From: Acidobacteriaceae bacterium
GTDB lineage: Bacteria > Acidobacteriota > Terriglobia > Terriglobales > Acidobacteriaceae
NCBI GenBank assembly: GCA_003156235.1
Contig: PMGP01000425.1
Location: forward strand, 4,058-25,255
Length of the DNA stretch: 21,198 bases
Direction of reading: 5' to 3'
The notes under the pieces are model-generated. The model searched no databases and was not told where the DNA came from. It worked only from the letters and a program-made list of their open reading frames with translations. Position 1 is the stretch's first letter. Each line of letters starts with the position of its first letter. Of the stretch, positions 1 through 6,569 are shown piece by piece. The position numbers and the translations under genes were made by a program.

Positions 1-109
1 CCAAACTGCGCCACAGGCCCACTGGCTGCAAGGATGCAACTTTTCTATTGTCTCTGCTGGGGCGGGATTCGTCAAACTCTGCCTGTTTAAGGCCTGGAAA
101 GCGGCCCCG

Positions 110-124
110 TGGCATGGTTCCCGC
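110..124 (+). promoter_or_regulatory. Candidate sigma54 (RpoN) promoter
   Basis: The sequence TGGCATGGTTCCCGC has the GG and GC dinucleotides ten bases apart, as in the sigma54 consensus TGGCACG-N4-TTGC. The -24 half fits well apart from T for C; the -12 half is CCGC rather than TTGC. It points toward the sigma/anti-sigma pair. No enhancer-binding-protein site was identified. This is a motif match only. Confidence 0.4.
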
Positions 125-155
125 TTTATTAAGGAAAGTAAAACTTGCGTGACCG

Positions 156-185
156 GGAACACTTTAGGGGTCCTCCGGTGTCTAA
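156..185 (+). promoter_or_regulatory. Candidate RpoE/ECF-type promoter
   Basis: GGAAC (156-160) and TCTAA (181-185) match the -35 and -10 cores of RpoE-type ECF promoters. The spacing is about two bases longer than in E. coli RpoE promoters, which weakens the call. ECF genes are often autoregulated, so a self-recognised promoter upstream of the sigma gene is plausible. The implied leader would be about 190 bases. Confidence 0.3.
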
Positions 186-366
186 CATAATAGAGGGCGT
201 GGGACCTTGGCTTGAAAGCCACTGTCCGTCTCCCGCGCACTCGAAGGCAGTATTGGATTTCTACCGGCGCTTTTTCAGCCGTTGGAGCGAGTGGCCGCAA
301 GCGGAAACCGGGTTTTTCCCGGCGCAGATTTGACAGGAATCAAGTTTGCTTCTTCTGCGGTAAGGT

Positions 367-373
367 GGGAGGA
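367..373 (+). promoter_or_regulatory. Shine-Dalgarno site fixing the sigma factor start
   Basis: GGGAGGA lies 7 bases before the ATG at 381. The same frame is open back to 282, but no ribosome binding site precedes the earlier ATG, and the upstream 33 codons do not look like sigma factor sequence. The start at 381 is therefore preferred. Confidence 0.75.
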
Positions 374-380
374 CTCTGAG

Positions 381-1073
381 ATGCAGGCGGACCTCACCAT
401 GGGCAATCTTGCCAGTGCGCTGACCTTTGAATCCGAAGAAGCGGCTCTGATCGCGGAGCTGCAGGCGGGTTCCGAGGAAGCTTTTGCGTGGCTGATCACG
501 CGTTACCACCAACCGATCTTCTCGCTGCTGGCGCGTGCCGTTCAGGACCGCGAAGCCGCCGCCGACCTCACCCAGGAGGTCTTTGTGAAGGTCTTCCGGG
601 GAGTGGGCGGCTTTCACGGCGAGTCGTCGCTGCGGACGTGGATTTATCGGATTGCCCTGCATGAGGCCTCCAACCATCGGCGCTGGTGGACGCGGCACAG
701 GCAAGCCGAGATCCCCATCGAGCAGGAGATGGTCGAGAGTGAATCCGGGCAGCCGGTGAGACTGAAGGAGTTGCTGGAGGACCCGGCCGAGTCGCCCTAC
801 GAACTGGTGTTGCACAGGGAGAACAAAGCGCGCGTTGAGGCGGCCTTGAGCAAGGTGCCGGAACCATTCCGCTCCACTCTCATCTTGCGCGACATCGAGG
901 GCTTTGTTTACGAAGAGGTAGCGGAGCTGCAGGGCGTGAATCTGGGGACAGTTAAATCGCGATTGGTGCGTGGGCGCGCGGCTTTGAAGGCGATTTTGAC
1001 GGCTCCGGCTGAAAGCGTACGTTATCAGCCGCGCGCGGAATATGAAATGCCCCTCGGAGAGGAGGCGCAATGA
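381..1073 (+). CDS. ECF-type RNA polymerase sigma factor (sigma-70 family)
   Basis: This 230-residue protein would direct RNA polymerase to a stress or envelope regulon and be held inactive by the membrane protein encoded next to it. Region sigma2 spans about residues 37-107 and contains the core-binding signature around DLTQEVFVKVFR (62-73) and the -10 recognition stretch RTWIYRIALHEASNHRR. Region sigma4 covers about 153-205, with a helix-turn-helix ending in GTVKSRLVRGRAALK. An acidic linker of about 45 residues joins the two. The length is slightly above the usual 170-200, because of the N-terminal extension and linker. The stop overlaps the start of the next gene (ATGA), implying translational coupling with the anti-sigma factor. 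The family is certain; the exact ECF group and regulon are not. Confidence 0.93.
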   Translation: MQADLTMGNLASALTFESEEAALIAELQAGSEEAFAWLITRYHQPIFSLLARAVQDREAAADLTQEVFVKVFRGVGGFHGESSLRTWIYRIALHEASNHRRWWTRHRQAEIPIEQEMVESESGQPVRLKELLEDPAESPYELVLHRENKARVEAALSKVPEPFRSTLILRDIEGFVYEEVAELQGVNLGTVKSRLVRGRAALKAILTAPAESVRYQPRAEYEMPLGEEAQ

Positions 1074-1753
1074 ACGATTGCAATGCAATGCAGACTAAAT
1101 TTACCGAGTACCTGGACGGCCGTCTGAGCGGACGCGAGATGCAGCGCGTCGCCGCCCATGTGGAAAGATGCAGTAAGTGTGCCGCCGACTGGAAGTCTCT
1201 TGAAGAGATGCAGTCCTTGCTGGCCATGCTGGGCCCGGTGCCTGAGCCGGAGGACCTGCCGTTGCGCATTCGCGTGGCCATCAGCCACGAGCGGGCTCGC
1301 CGTCACCAGAGCGCCTTCCACTCCTTGAATCTGGCCTGGAGAAACACCGTGGGACCCTTCCTGCTGCAGGCCGCCGCGGGTTTTGCCTCTGCCGTGCTGC
1401 TGCTGGGCACGCTTATCGTGCTGGCCGGCATGGTTACCCAACCGGAGAGCGCGCAGGCTACCCCGGATGAGCCCTTGGGAGCTGCCACCGCTCCACGATT
1501 CCTCTATCTGTCCAGCGTTGTGGGCGATAACCCCATCGGCGACGTATCCACCCCGGTCGTGATCGAGGCTTATGTCAACGGGGAGGGTCAAGTCTACGAC
1601 TATCGCATTGTCTCCGGTCCCACCGACAAGGCCACCCGCGCGCAGGTGGAGAACATGCTCTTGTGGAGCCGCTTTGAGCCCGCTCGACGCTTCGGCCAGC
1701 CGGTATCCGGCCTGGCGGTGCTCTCCTTCTCTGGCGTCTCTGTTCGCGGGTAA
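1070..1753 (+). CDS. Membrane anti-sigma factor (zf-HC2/ZAS) with TonB-C-like periplasmic domain
   Basis: This is the likely partner that sequesters the sigma factor encoded just upstream, with which it overlaps by four bases. Residues 1-50 hold a zinc-binding anti-sigma motif: C4, then H30-x3-C34-x2-C37. A transmembrane segment lies at about 98-122. The extracytoplasmic part (about 160-222) resembles the C-terminal domain of TonB/energy-transducer proteins, with a beta strand VVIEAYVNGEGQV, the stretch YRIVSGP, the phrase RFEPARRFGQPV, and a final hydrophobic strand. TonB-C domains contact outer-membrane receptors or peptidoglycan-associated partners, so this part could sense an envelope signal; that is inference. 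The anti-sigma identification is strong from the motif and gene order. The TonB-C assignment rests on pattern recognition only. Confidence 0.88.
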   Translation: MNDCNAMQTKFTEYLDGRLSGREMQRVAAHVERCSKCAADWKSLEEMQSLLAMLGPVPEPEDLPLRIRVAISHERARRHQSAFHSLNLAWRNTVGPFLLQAAAGFASAVLLLGTLIVLAGMVTQPESAQATPDEPLGAATAPRFLYLSSVVGDNPIGDVSTPVVIEAYVNGEGQVYDYRIVSGPTDKATRAQVENMLLWSRFEPARRFGQPVSGLAVLSFSGVSVRG

Positions 1754-1772
1754 TTCAGAGTAGTTTTCCACA

Positions 1773-1823
1773 GCCTGGCATCCCAGCTTATGGGAGGAGT
1801 GTGCCGGGCTATGGAATTATTTT
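1773..1823 (+). terminator. Possible terminator after anti-sigma gene
   Basis: GCCTGGCA (1773-1780) can pair with TGTGCCGGGC (1800-1809) allowing a G-U pair, and an inner CCCA/TGGG stem forms around GCTTA. An AT-rich stretch ending in TTTTC follows. The stem is imperfect and the T tract is broken, so this is a weak call. Confidence 0.3.
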
Positions 1824-1968
1824 CATCAGGATGAGAGCCGTATTTTCTTGTCCAGCTTGTTTTTACACACTTTCCGCGAATTTCCGCCTGATTTTCCCCT
1901 TATGTAAGTGCGAGAAATGAGTCTACGCTAATCTTGCGCACTCTTGCGCCAGAAAGAGGAGACCCTCC

Positions 1969-2127
1969 ATGAAAAAGTTCCTTCGAATTGCCCTTGCCGT
2001 CGCCGTTATCGCGTCCCTTGCTCCCATCGCTCTGGCCAACCCTGGAGGAGGAGCTCCGCAGCCTCTGCCGCAAATGGATTCACTGAGAGTAGCCGTTGCT
2101 CTAGTTCTCTCTTTGCTTGGCCTCTAA
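1969..2127 (+). CDS. Small exported/membrane peptide of 52 residues, unknown function
   Basis: An ATG at 1969 follows a good purine-rich ribosome binding site (AGAAAGAGGAG, 1951-1961). The product has a typical signal peptide: MKKF at the start, a hydrophobic core, and a probable cleavage site after ALA at residue 23. A short Gly/Pro/Gln linker (about 24-37) follows, then a second hydrophobic stretch (about 39-52) that runs to the stop codon. It could be a processed peptide anchored by its C-terminal helix, or a two-helix membrane peptide. It lies 30 bases upstream of a multi-pass membrane protein gene and may be co-transcribed with it. I do not recognise a family. The ribosome binding site and signal peptide make it likely to be real. 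Confidence 0.6.
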   Translation: MKKFLRIALAVAVIASLAPIALANPGGGAPQPLPQMDSLRVAVALVLSLLGL

Positions 2128-2157
2128 AATCGGAGAGAATAGTAGCCGCGAGGCGGA

Positions 2158-2925
2158 ATGAACCTTTCGGCGCTGGATTATGTTTTGTGGGTGTCCAATT
2201 TTCTCGGAGAGGCTGTCCTCTTCTCCATCCTCATCTATCGGTGCAGGTGGAAGGAGTTCCCTGTCTTCACAGCGCTTATCGGCTACGAAGCGGCCATTCT
2301 CGCGGCGCTGTATTTGATCTACCTGTATTGTTCGCAAGTTTGGTATGCGCGGATTTACTGGACCTACGCACTTCTAGATTTCCTCCTGCAGTTGGGGGTG
2401 ATCTGGGAGATTGCGCGGATCGTGATGCGGCCCACCGGAACCTGGATCCGGGACGCCAAAAAGCAGTTCATCCTCTGGGGCGCGGCCGGCATCCTCTTTG
2501 CCGCCGCGCTTCCATTTCTGGTTTCGCCTCCGGCCACAACTTTGCTTGGTCGCTTGCAGATGCGGGGAAATCTCTTTACCGCCTTGGTGGTCTGCGAACT
2601 GATCGCCGTGGTGACGCGGACCTCGAAGAGCCTGGGCCTGGGCTGGCGCAACCATGTGATGGCGCTGGGCAACGGGTGGACGGCCGTGGCCGTGGTCGCC
2701 ATCCTTGTGGACGGCTTGCATAGCTACTTCGGCGCGGAGCGCTACTTCAGGGGACTGGAGCACGTCCTGATGTTTGCCTACCTGGCTGTCCTTGGCTACT
2801 GGACGGTTCAGTTCTGGTTGGAGGAGCCGGCCCGGCAGCCGATTTCGCCTCAGTTGCGCGCCCATATCCTGGATTTGCACCGGCGTATAAAAAATGATCT
2901 TGACACGCTTGACGCTCAAAGGTAA
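2158..2925 (+). CDS. Multi-pass membrane protein, unknown function
   Basis: This 255-residue protein is dominated by about seven hydrophobic helices, near residues 8-27, 35-57, 64-88, 105-125, 134-155, 168-188 and 203-223. A charged cytoplasmic-looking tail ends in a helix rich in Arg, Lys and Asp (about 232-255). No catalytic motif is evident. The start at 2158 has only a weak ribosome binding site (GAGG a few bases upstream), but the first helix begins right after it. It is preceded by the small exported peptide gene and followed at once by another membrane-anchored gene. The three may form an operon. I do not recognise the family with confidence. Confidence 0.75.
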   Translation: MNLSALDYVLWVSNFLGEAVLFSILIYRCRWKEFPVFTALIGYEAAILAALYLIYLYCSQVWYARIYWTYALLDFLLQLGVIWEIARIVMRPTGTWIRDAKKQFILWGAAGILFAAALPFLVSPPATTLLGRLQMRGNLFTALVVCELIAVVTRTSKSLGLGWRNHVMALGNGWTAVAVVAILVDGLHSYFGAERYFRGLEHVLMFAYLAVLGYWTVQFWLEEPARQPISPQLRAHILDLHRRIKNDLDTLDAQR

Positions 2926-2935
2926 CATTTTCTCG

Positions 2936-3487
2936 ATGACCTCTGAGCTCTCTTATTTCATTTTTGGGGCATTACTGTGCGGCTTTGCTGGAGCCGTGCT
3001 CGCCGACCGGCGTGCGTCCCGAAAGATAGCGCTACTGGACTGGAATGACCTTGTCGCCGGGCTGTATCGGCTGGATATGGTGGAGCTGTCCGCAGTGGCG
3101 ATGGATTACCTGGCCCCGCACCGCGGCCAGATTGATCTGGAGCCGAAAGAAATCTGGGAGTTTCTCGGCGGTTACGAAGGCTTGAAGAGGATGCGCGAGA
3201 ACGCGGAGATCATGCTCGCGCTGGCCGCCTATGCGCAGCGCTGGAACTTCGAAGAGGCGGTAATCGTCACGGAGCGGATGCGGATGGATGCGGCAACCTT
3301 GCGTCGTGCCGTCCGCCGAGTGGAATTGGGCATGATTCCAGCCAGTTTGTTACGGCATTTCCGGCTTACCCTCCCCCTCCATGCACAGGAGGCGTCTTCG
3401 GCCTACTATCTGATGCGCCAGCGCCTCCTCGCCCTCTATGAAACCAGCCACGTGAGCCGCTATCCCGCGCTCGCGGCCGCCCTGTAA
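2936..3487 (+). CDS. Membrane-anchored protein with helical cytoplasmic domain, unknown function
   Basis: The product has 183 residues from the ATG at 2936. An N-terminal transmembrane helix (about 5-23) is followed by a charged, mostly helical soluble region. A frame extension to an ATG at 2894 exists, but it overlaps the preceding gene and has no ribosome binding site. The 2936 start has AAAGG about 13 bases upstream, which is longer than ideal, so the start is uncertain. The gene begins 10 bases after the preceding membrane protein gene ends, which suggests co-expression. I see no enzyme motif and do not recognise a family. Confidence 0.7.
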   Translation: MTSELSYFIFGALLCGFAGAVLADRRASRKIALLDWNDLVAGLYRLDMVELSAVAMDYLAPHRGQIDLEPKEIWEFLGGYEGLKRMRENAEIMLALAAYAQRWNFEEAVIVTERMRMDAATLRRAVRRVELGMIPASLLRHFRLTLPLHAQEASSAYYLMRQRLLALYETSHVSRYPALAAAL

Positions 3488-3524
3488 CAACCAGTGGCAA
3501 AAGTTCAGTACGCCGAAAAATCAT

Positions 3525-3650
3525 CCCTCAGGGGCTAAAGCCCGCGTTTGTTTTGTTGCATTTACGGCACGACTGAAGTCGTGCCCTGACGCTTTTTTCG
3601 ACGACGAATGAGTATTTTCCGCAAGCTGTAAAGTCGTGCCCTTTCAAAGC
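3525..3650. repeat. Palindromic intergenic repeat (REP/BIME-like)
   Basis: Two near-perfect hairpins occur: GGGCT-AA-AGCCC near 3532-3543, and GGCACGACT-GA-AGTCGTGCC at 3566-3585. A further half-copy, AAAGTCGTGCCCTTTCAAA, lies near 3630-3649. The same two hairpins in the same order, with TTTTG-TGCATTT between them, recur inside the MITE at 15712-15840. The element fills the gap between the membrane protein gene and the exported protein gene. It also offers a hairpin that could end transcription or stabilise the mRNA 3' end. Confidence 0.8.
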
Positions 3651-3752
3651 CTTGGAGGTTCATGGCTTCTATTCCAAATGCGATTGCCCGGCCACAGCAG
3701 CGCCGCTTCCGTTTGACGCTGCCCATGCGTCTAGAATTAGACAGGGTTCTTC

Positions 3753-5609
3753 ATGACATTCAAAACCTATTCAGTTTTCGCCGTTCTGCCGGCCGCTGTT
3801 CTTTGTCTTTTAGCGGGCATTGCTCCCGCCTCGGCACTTGCCCAATCCTCCAGCAGCAGTTCGTCCGGCTCGTCCGGGGGTGGGCAGACGTCTTCTTCCT
3901 CGCCTGATTTTGTGCGGGAAAAGGCGCCTTCGCTGGTCGATCCAGCCGGTCCCACCATCTCGCTGGTCAGCGCTGAGCCGGTCTTCCTCATGGCCGCGGC
4001 GTTGAATGCCTGTGGCTACGATGACGGCCTGGAAGAGAGCGCCCCGATCCGCAAGCGCGTCCGCGACGAGATCAATCAGGCGCTGGCCAAGAGCGAGGAT
4101 GCCCGCAACAAGCGCGACAAGCTCTGCCTCTACATAGCCCAGCACCGCATGACCGGAGGGGCGCGTGACATTGCGCAGTACATCTCCCTGGCTCTCTATC
4201 TGACCCCGCCTCCGGAGCTGGAAACCGCGGTCGAGCTGACCGAGATGCCCCCTGACTCGACCCAGGTCGTCGAGATTGTCCCTCTATTGCGCGATTTTGC
4301 CGCCGCCGTGGACCTGCACGGCATCTGGCTGGTAGTGCATCCCATCTACGATAAGGAAGCCGACCAGTTGCACGATTCGCTTTCCAAGATGATCGTCTCC
4401 ACCAACTTCTACCTCAAGATGCCGGCCGAAACCTACAACGGGCGGCGGTTTGTGGTGGTGATCGAGCCCATGCTCTCGCCCCGCACCATCAACGCACGCA
4501 TCTATGGCACGGACTATGTGGTCGTGGTTTCGCCGGTGAATGGAACGATCCGGATGAGCGACGTGCGCCACACTTACCTGCATTACATGATCGAGCCGCT
4601 GCTCTACGTTCGGGCTGGCGCCATCGACCGCACGCAGCCCATCCTCAAGGAAGTGCGCGAAGCTCCAATGGAGTTTCGCTATCGCTCCGATACTTTGGCC
4701 CTGACTGTCGAGTGCCTCATCAAGGCCATCGAGGCGCGCACCATGGACACCGGCATTCCCGTCTACAAGATCCCGGCCAACATCGACCGCTCCGAGCTGC
4801 CACGTTATGAACACGAACGGCAGGCCTACCAGCAGAAGGTGGACGCCGTCCGCATTGCCACCATGCGCCACGACATGACACAGGGTTTCGTGCTCACGCA
4901 ATACTTCTATGAGCAGATGCTCCTGTTTGAGAAGGACCCCGCCAGCCTGAAGGACACCATCGGCGAGATGGTCTACAGCATGGACGTGGATCAGCAGGTG
5001 CACCGCGCCAGAAATCTCGACTTCGACAAGGAAGGCGATGAAGACGTGCTCTCGCGCAGTACACCGCGCAAACTGACCGGCCTTGACCTGGCGGAGGCGC
5101 GTCTGGCTGCGGGCGACGTGGCCACGGCCAGCGCCATGGCCCGCAAGGCCCTCGCTGCGCAATCCGATTCTTCCAATTCTTCCAATTCTCTGGACGCAAT
5201 AGCCGTCAGCGCCCGCGCCGAGTTCATCCTGGCCAGGGCGGCCATCCTCACCGGCCATCCCGATCAGGCCATCGACGGATTTCAGCAGACGCTGGCCGCC
5301 AGCAAGGACCCGCGCCTGCTCGCCTGGTCGCACATCTATCTGGGCCGGATGCTCGACCTGGACTGCAAGCGCGACGAGGCTTTGACCGAGTACAAAGAGG
5401 CATTGAAGAACCGCGACGGGCAGTTGGATACCCGGCTCTCCGCTGAGCGGGGCGTCAAAACAGCCTATGCCGTCAGGGGACATAGTTGCGAGGATGATGC
5501 CGACGACACCGCCTCGCCCCCACCTGCGCCGGCCAAGCCCCCAATAGCCAGCCCTCAGCCAGACAAGCCCGAATCTTCATGGCCAAATGGGACGGAAAAG
5601 CCTCGATAA
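3753..5609 (+). CDS. Exported protein with degenerate zincin-like motif and TPR-like C-terminus
   Basis: This 618-residue protein has a signal peptide (about 1-31, ending ASALAQ) followed by a Ser/Gly-rich linker (about 32-50). A long alpha/beta region follows. At residues 273-282 it reads HTYLHYMIEP, preceded by the strand YVVVVSP; this is how peptidase MA-like zincins present their HExxH helix, but Thr replaces the catalytic Glu. Residues about 445-575 look like two or three TPR helical hairpins (AEARLAAGDVATASAMARKAL; ILTGHPDQAIDGFQQTLAA; GRMLDLDCKRDEALTEYKEAL). The C-terminus is Pro-rich. The start at 3753 is set by the signal peptide; the ribosome binding site is weak. It stands alone between a repeat and the rnc leader. 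Its function is unknown. A periplasmic or surface-bound scaffold, possibly derived from a peptidase, is my inference. Confidence 0.78.
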   Translation: MTFKTYSVFAVLPAAVLCLLAGIAPASALAQSSSSSSSGSSGGGQTSSSSPDFVREKAPSLVDPAGPTISLVSAEPVFLMAAALNACGYDDGLEESAPIRKRVRDEINQALAKSEDARNKRDKLCLYIAQHRMTGGARDIAQYISLALYLTPPPELETAVELTEMPPDSTQVVEIVPLLRDFAAAVDLHGIWLVVHPIYDKEADQLHDSLSKMIVSTNFYLKMPAETYNGRRFVVVIEPMLSPRTINARIYGTDYVVVVSPVNGTIRMSDVRHTYLHYMIEPLLYVRAGAIDRTQPILKEVREAPMEFRYRSDTLALTVECLIKAIEARTMDTGIPVYKIPANIDRSELPRYEHERQAYQQKVDAVRIATMRHDMTQGFVLTQYFYEQMLLFEKDPASLKDTIGEMVYSMDVDQQVHRARNLDFDKEGDEDVLSRSTPRKLTGLDLAEARLAAGDVATASAMARKALAAQSDSSNSSNSLDAIAVSARAEFILARAAILTGHPDQAIDGFQQTLAASKDPRLLAWSHIYLGRMLDLDCKRDEALTEYKEALKNRDGQLDTRLSAERGVKTAYAVRGHSCEDDADDTASPPPAPAKPPIASPQPDKPESSWPNGTEKPR

Positions 5610-5652
5610 TCTGGAGTATGCGCCTGCCGGGGAGCGTAAGACGTCTAATAAT

Positions 5653-5686
5653 GAGAAGGGGACTTCTCCTGGACCGGAAATCCGGT
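5653..5686 (+). promoter_or_regulatory. Two tandem hairpins in the rnc leader
   Basis: GAGAAG-GGGA-CTTCTC (5653-5668) and ACCGG-AAAT-CCGGT (5673-5686) are two perfect short stems a few bases apart, about 50 bases before the rnc start. Neither is followed by a T tract, so they are not simple terminators. RNase III of E. coli is known to cleave a stem-loop in its own leader. These hairpins could serve a similar role, but that is inference and the stems are short for an RNase III substrate. Confidence 0.35.
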
Positions 5687-5735
5687 TCAAGCGGTCGCCT
5701 GGGATAGTATTTCAACGCATCAGATTGAGGCGCAT

Positions 5736-6569
5736 GTGGAAGCCGTTCTAGCCGAGTTGGAAGCCGCATTGGGGCATAGCTTTGCGCGCACCGAGTTGCT
5801 GGTGCGCGCGCTGACCCATCGCTCTTTGGCCAACGAGCGAGCGGCTGGCGAGGAGGCTCCCGCCGGCAACAAAGCCGTAGCCGCCGGTACGGGCAATAAT
5901 GAGCGCCTGGAGTTCCTGGGTGACGCCGTGCTGGGACTGGTGGTCGCCGAAGCCCTTTTTCTGCTTCATCCGGAGTGGCAAGAGGGCGAGTTGACCCGCG
6001 TCCGCGCCCAATTAGTCAGCCGTCAGCATCTGGCGGAGGTAGCCGCGGCCATCAGCCTGGGCAATCATCTGCGCCTTAGCCGCGGCGAGGACAAGGGCGG
6101 TAGCCTCCGGCGCAAGAGCACGGTGCTCTCCAATACCATGGAGGCCGTGCTGGGAGCGCTCTTCCTGGATGGAGGACTGGAGCCGGTCTCCGTCTTTGCC
6201 CGGCGCTGGGTGATGGGCGAGGCCGCCGAGCAGTTGGCCGAGCAGTTGCGCTCCGGAGCCGCTTTGGGCAACTATAAATCGGCGTTGCAAGAGCACTTGC
6301 AAGCCACGCGGGCCGGTACTCCGATCTACCGGGTCAAGAGCGAAAGCGGCCCCGACCATCACAAGCGCTTTCTGATCGAGGTCCGTCTCAAGACAGCCGA
6401 AGCAGAACCTGGCAAGCAACTGGCGCGCGGCATGGGCAGCACCAAGAAACACGCCGAGCAGGATGCGGCGCGGCGCGCGTTGGAGCGGCTGAAGGCGGCC
6501 GGTAAAAAAGCTGGCGGCGCGGCCCAGGTCAAGCAGGAAGCCGGCAAGGAGGAACCGGCAGAGCTATGA
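5736..6569 (+). CDS. rnc: Ribonuclease III
   Basis: RNase III cuts double-stranded RNA in rRNA precursors and some mRNAs. The signature NERLEFLGDAVL lies at residues 55-66, with the metal-binding E59 and D63 in place. EGELTRVRA (83-91) matches the next conserved block, and NTMEAVLGALFLDGG (133-147) supplies E136. At residue 133 there is Asn where E. coli has the active-site Asp114. A double-stranded RNA-binding domain occupies about residues 180-255, ending in a GSTKKHAEQDAARRAL motif. A Lys/Gly/Glu-rich tail follows. An insertion rich in Gly and Ala (about 36-54) precedes the signature and is unusual. The start is GTG with GAGG five bases upstream; the ATG two bases earlier is out of frame. 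The stop overlaps the lepB start (ATGA). Confidence 0.95.
   Translation: MEAVLAELEAALGHSFARTELLVRALTHRSLANERAAGEEAPAGNKAVAAGTGNNERLEFLGDAVLGLVVAEALFLLHPEWQEGELTRVRAQLVSRQHLAEVAAAISLGNHLRLSRGEDKGGSLRRKSTVLSNTMEAVLGALFLDGGLEPVSVFARRWVMGEAAEQLAEQLRSGAALGNYKSALQEHLQATRAGTPIYRVKSESGPDHHKRFLIEVRLKTAEAEPGKQLARGMGSTKKHAEQDAARRALERLKAAGKKAGGAAQVKQEAGKEEPAEL

Larger units (their letters stand above)
1..366. other. Non-coding leader upstream of sigma factor gene
   Basis: I see no convincing gene in this stretch. The only open frame on the + strand (from a TTG at 145 to 333) has no ribosome binding site and no recognisable protein. The region holds two promoter candidates (110-124 and 156-185) and then about 195 bases of untranslated sequence before the sigma gene. 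No clear terminator for an upstream gene is visible in the first 100 bases. Confidence 0.5.

Noticed and set aside
145..333. TTG-initiated open frame before the sigma gene
   Set aside because: No ribosome binding site, Trp/Pro-rich random-looking sequence, and it overlaps promoter candidates.
1944..2723. 259-codon open frame on the + strand
   Set aside because: Out-of-frame reading across the 52-residue gene and the membrane protein gene; its Arg/Ser-rich sequence lacks membrane helices.
3662..3907. Open frame with a GGAGG just upstream
   Set aside because: It runs into the signal-peptide gene at 3753 in another frame and shows no domain. The site is only three bases from the ATG. A short leader peptide remains possible but unsupported.
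4284..5483. 399-codon open frame on the - strand
   Set aside because: Antisense shadow of the exported protein gene, which has a signal peptide and TPR-like repeats on the + strand.
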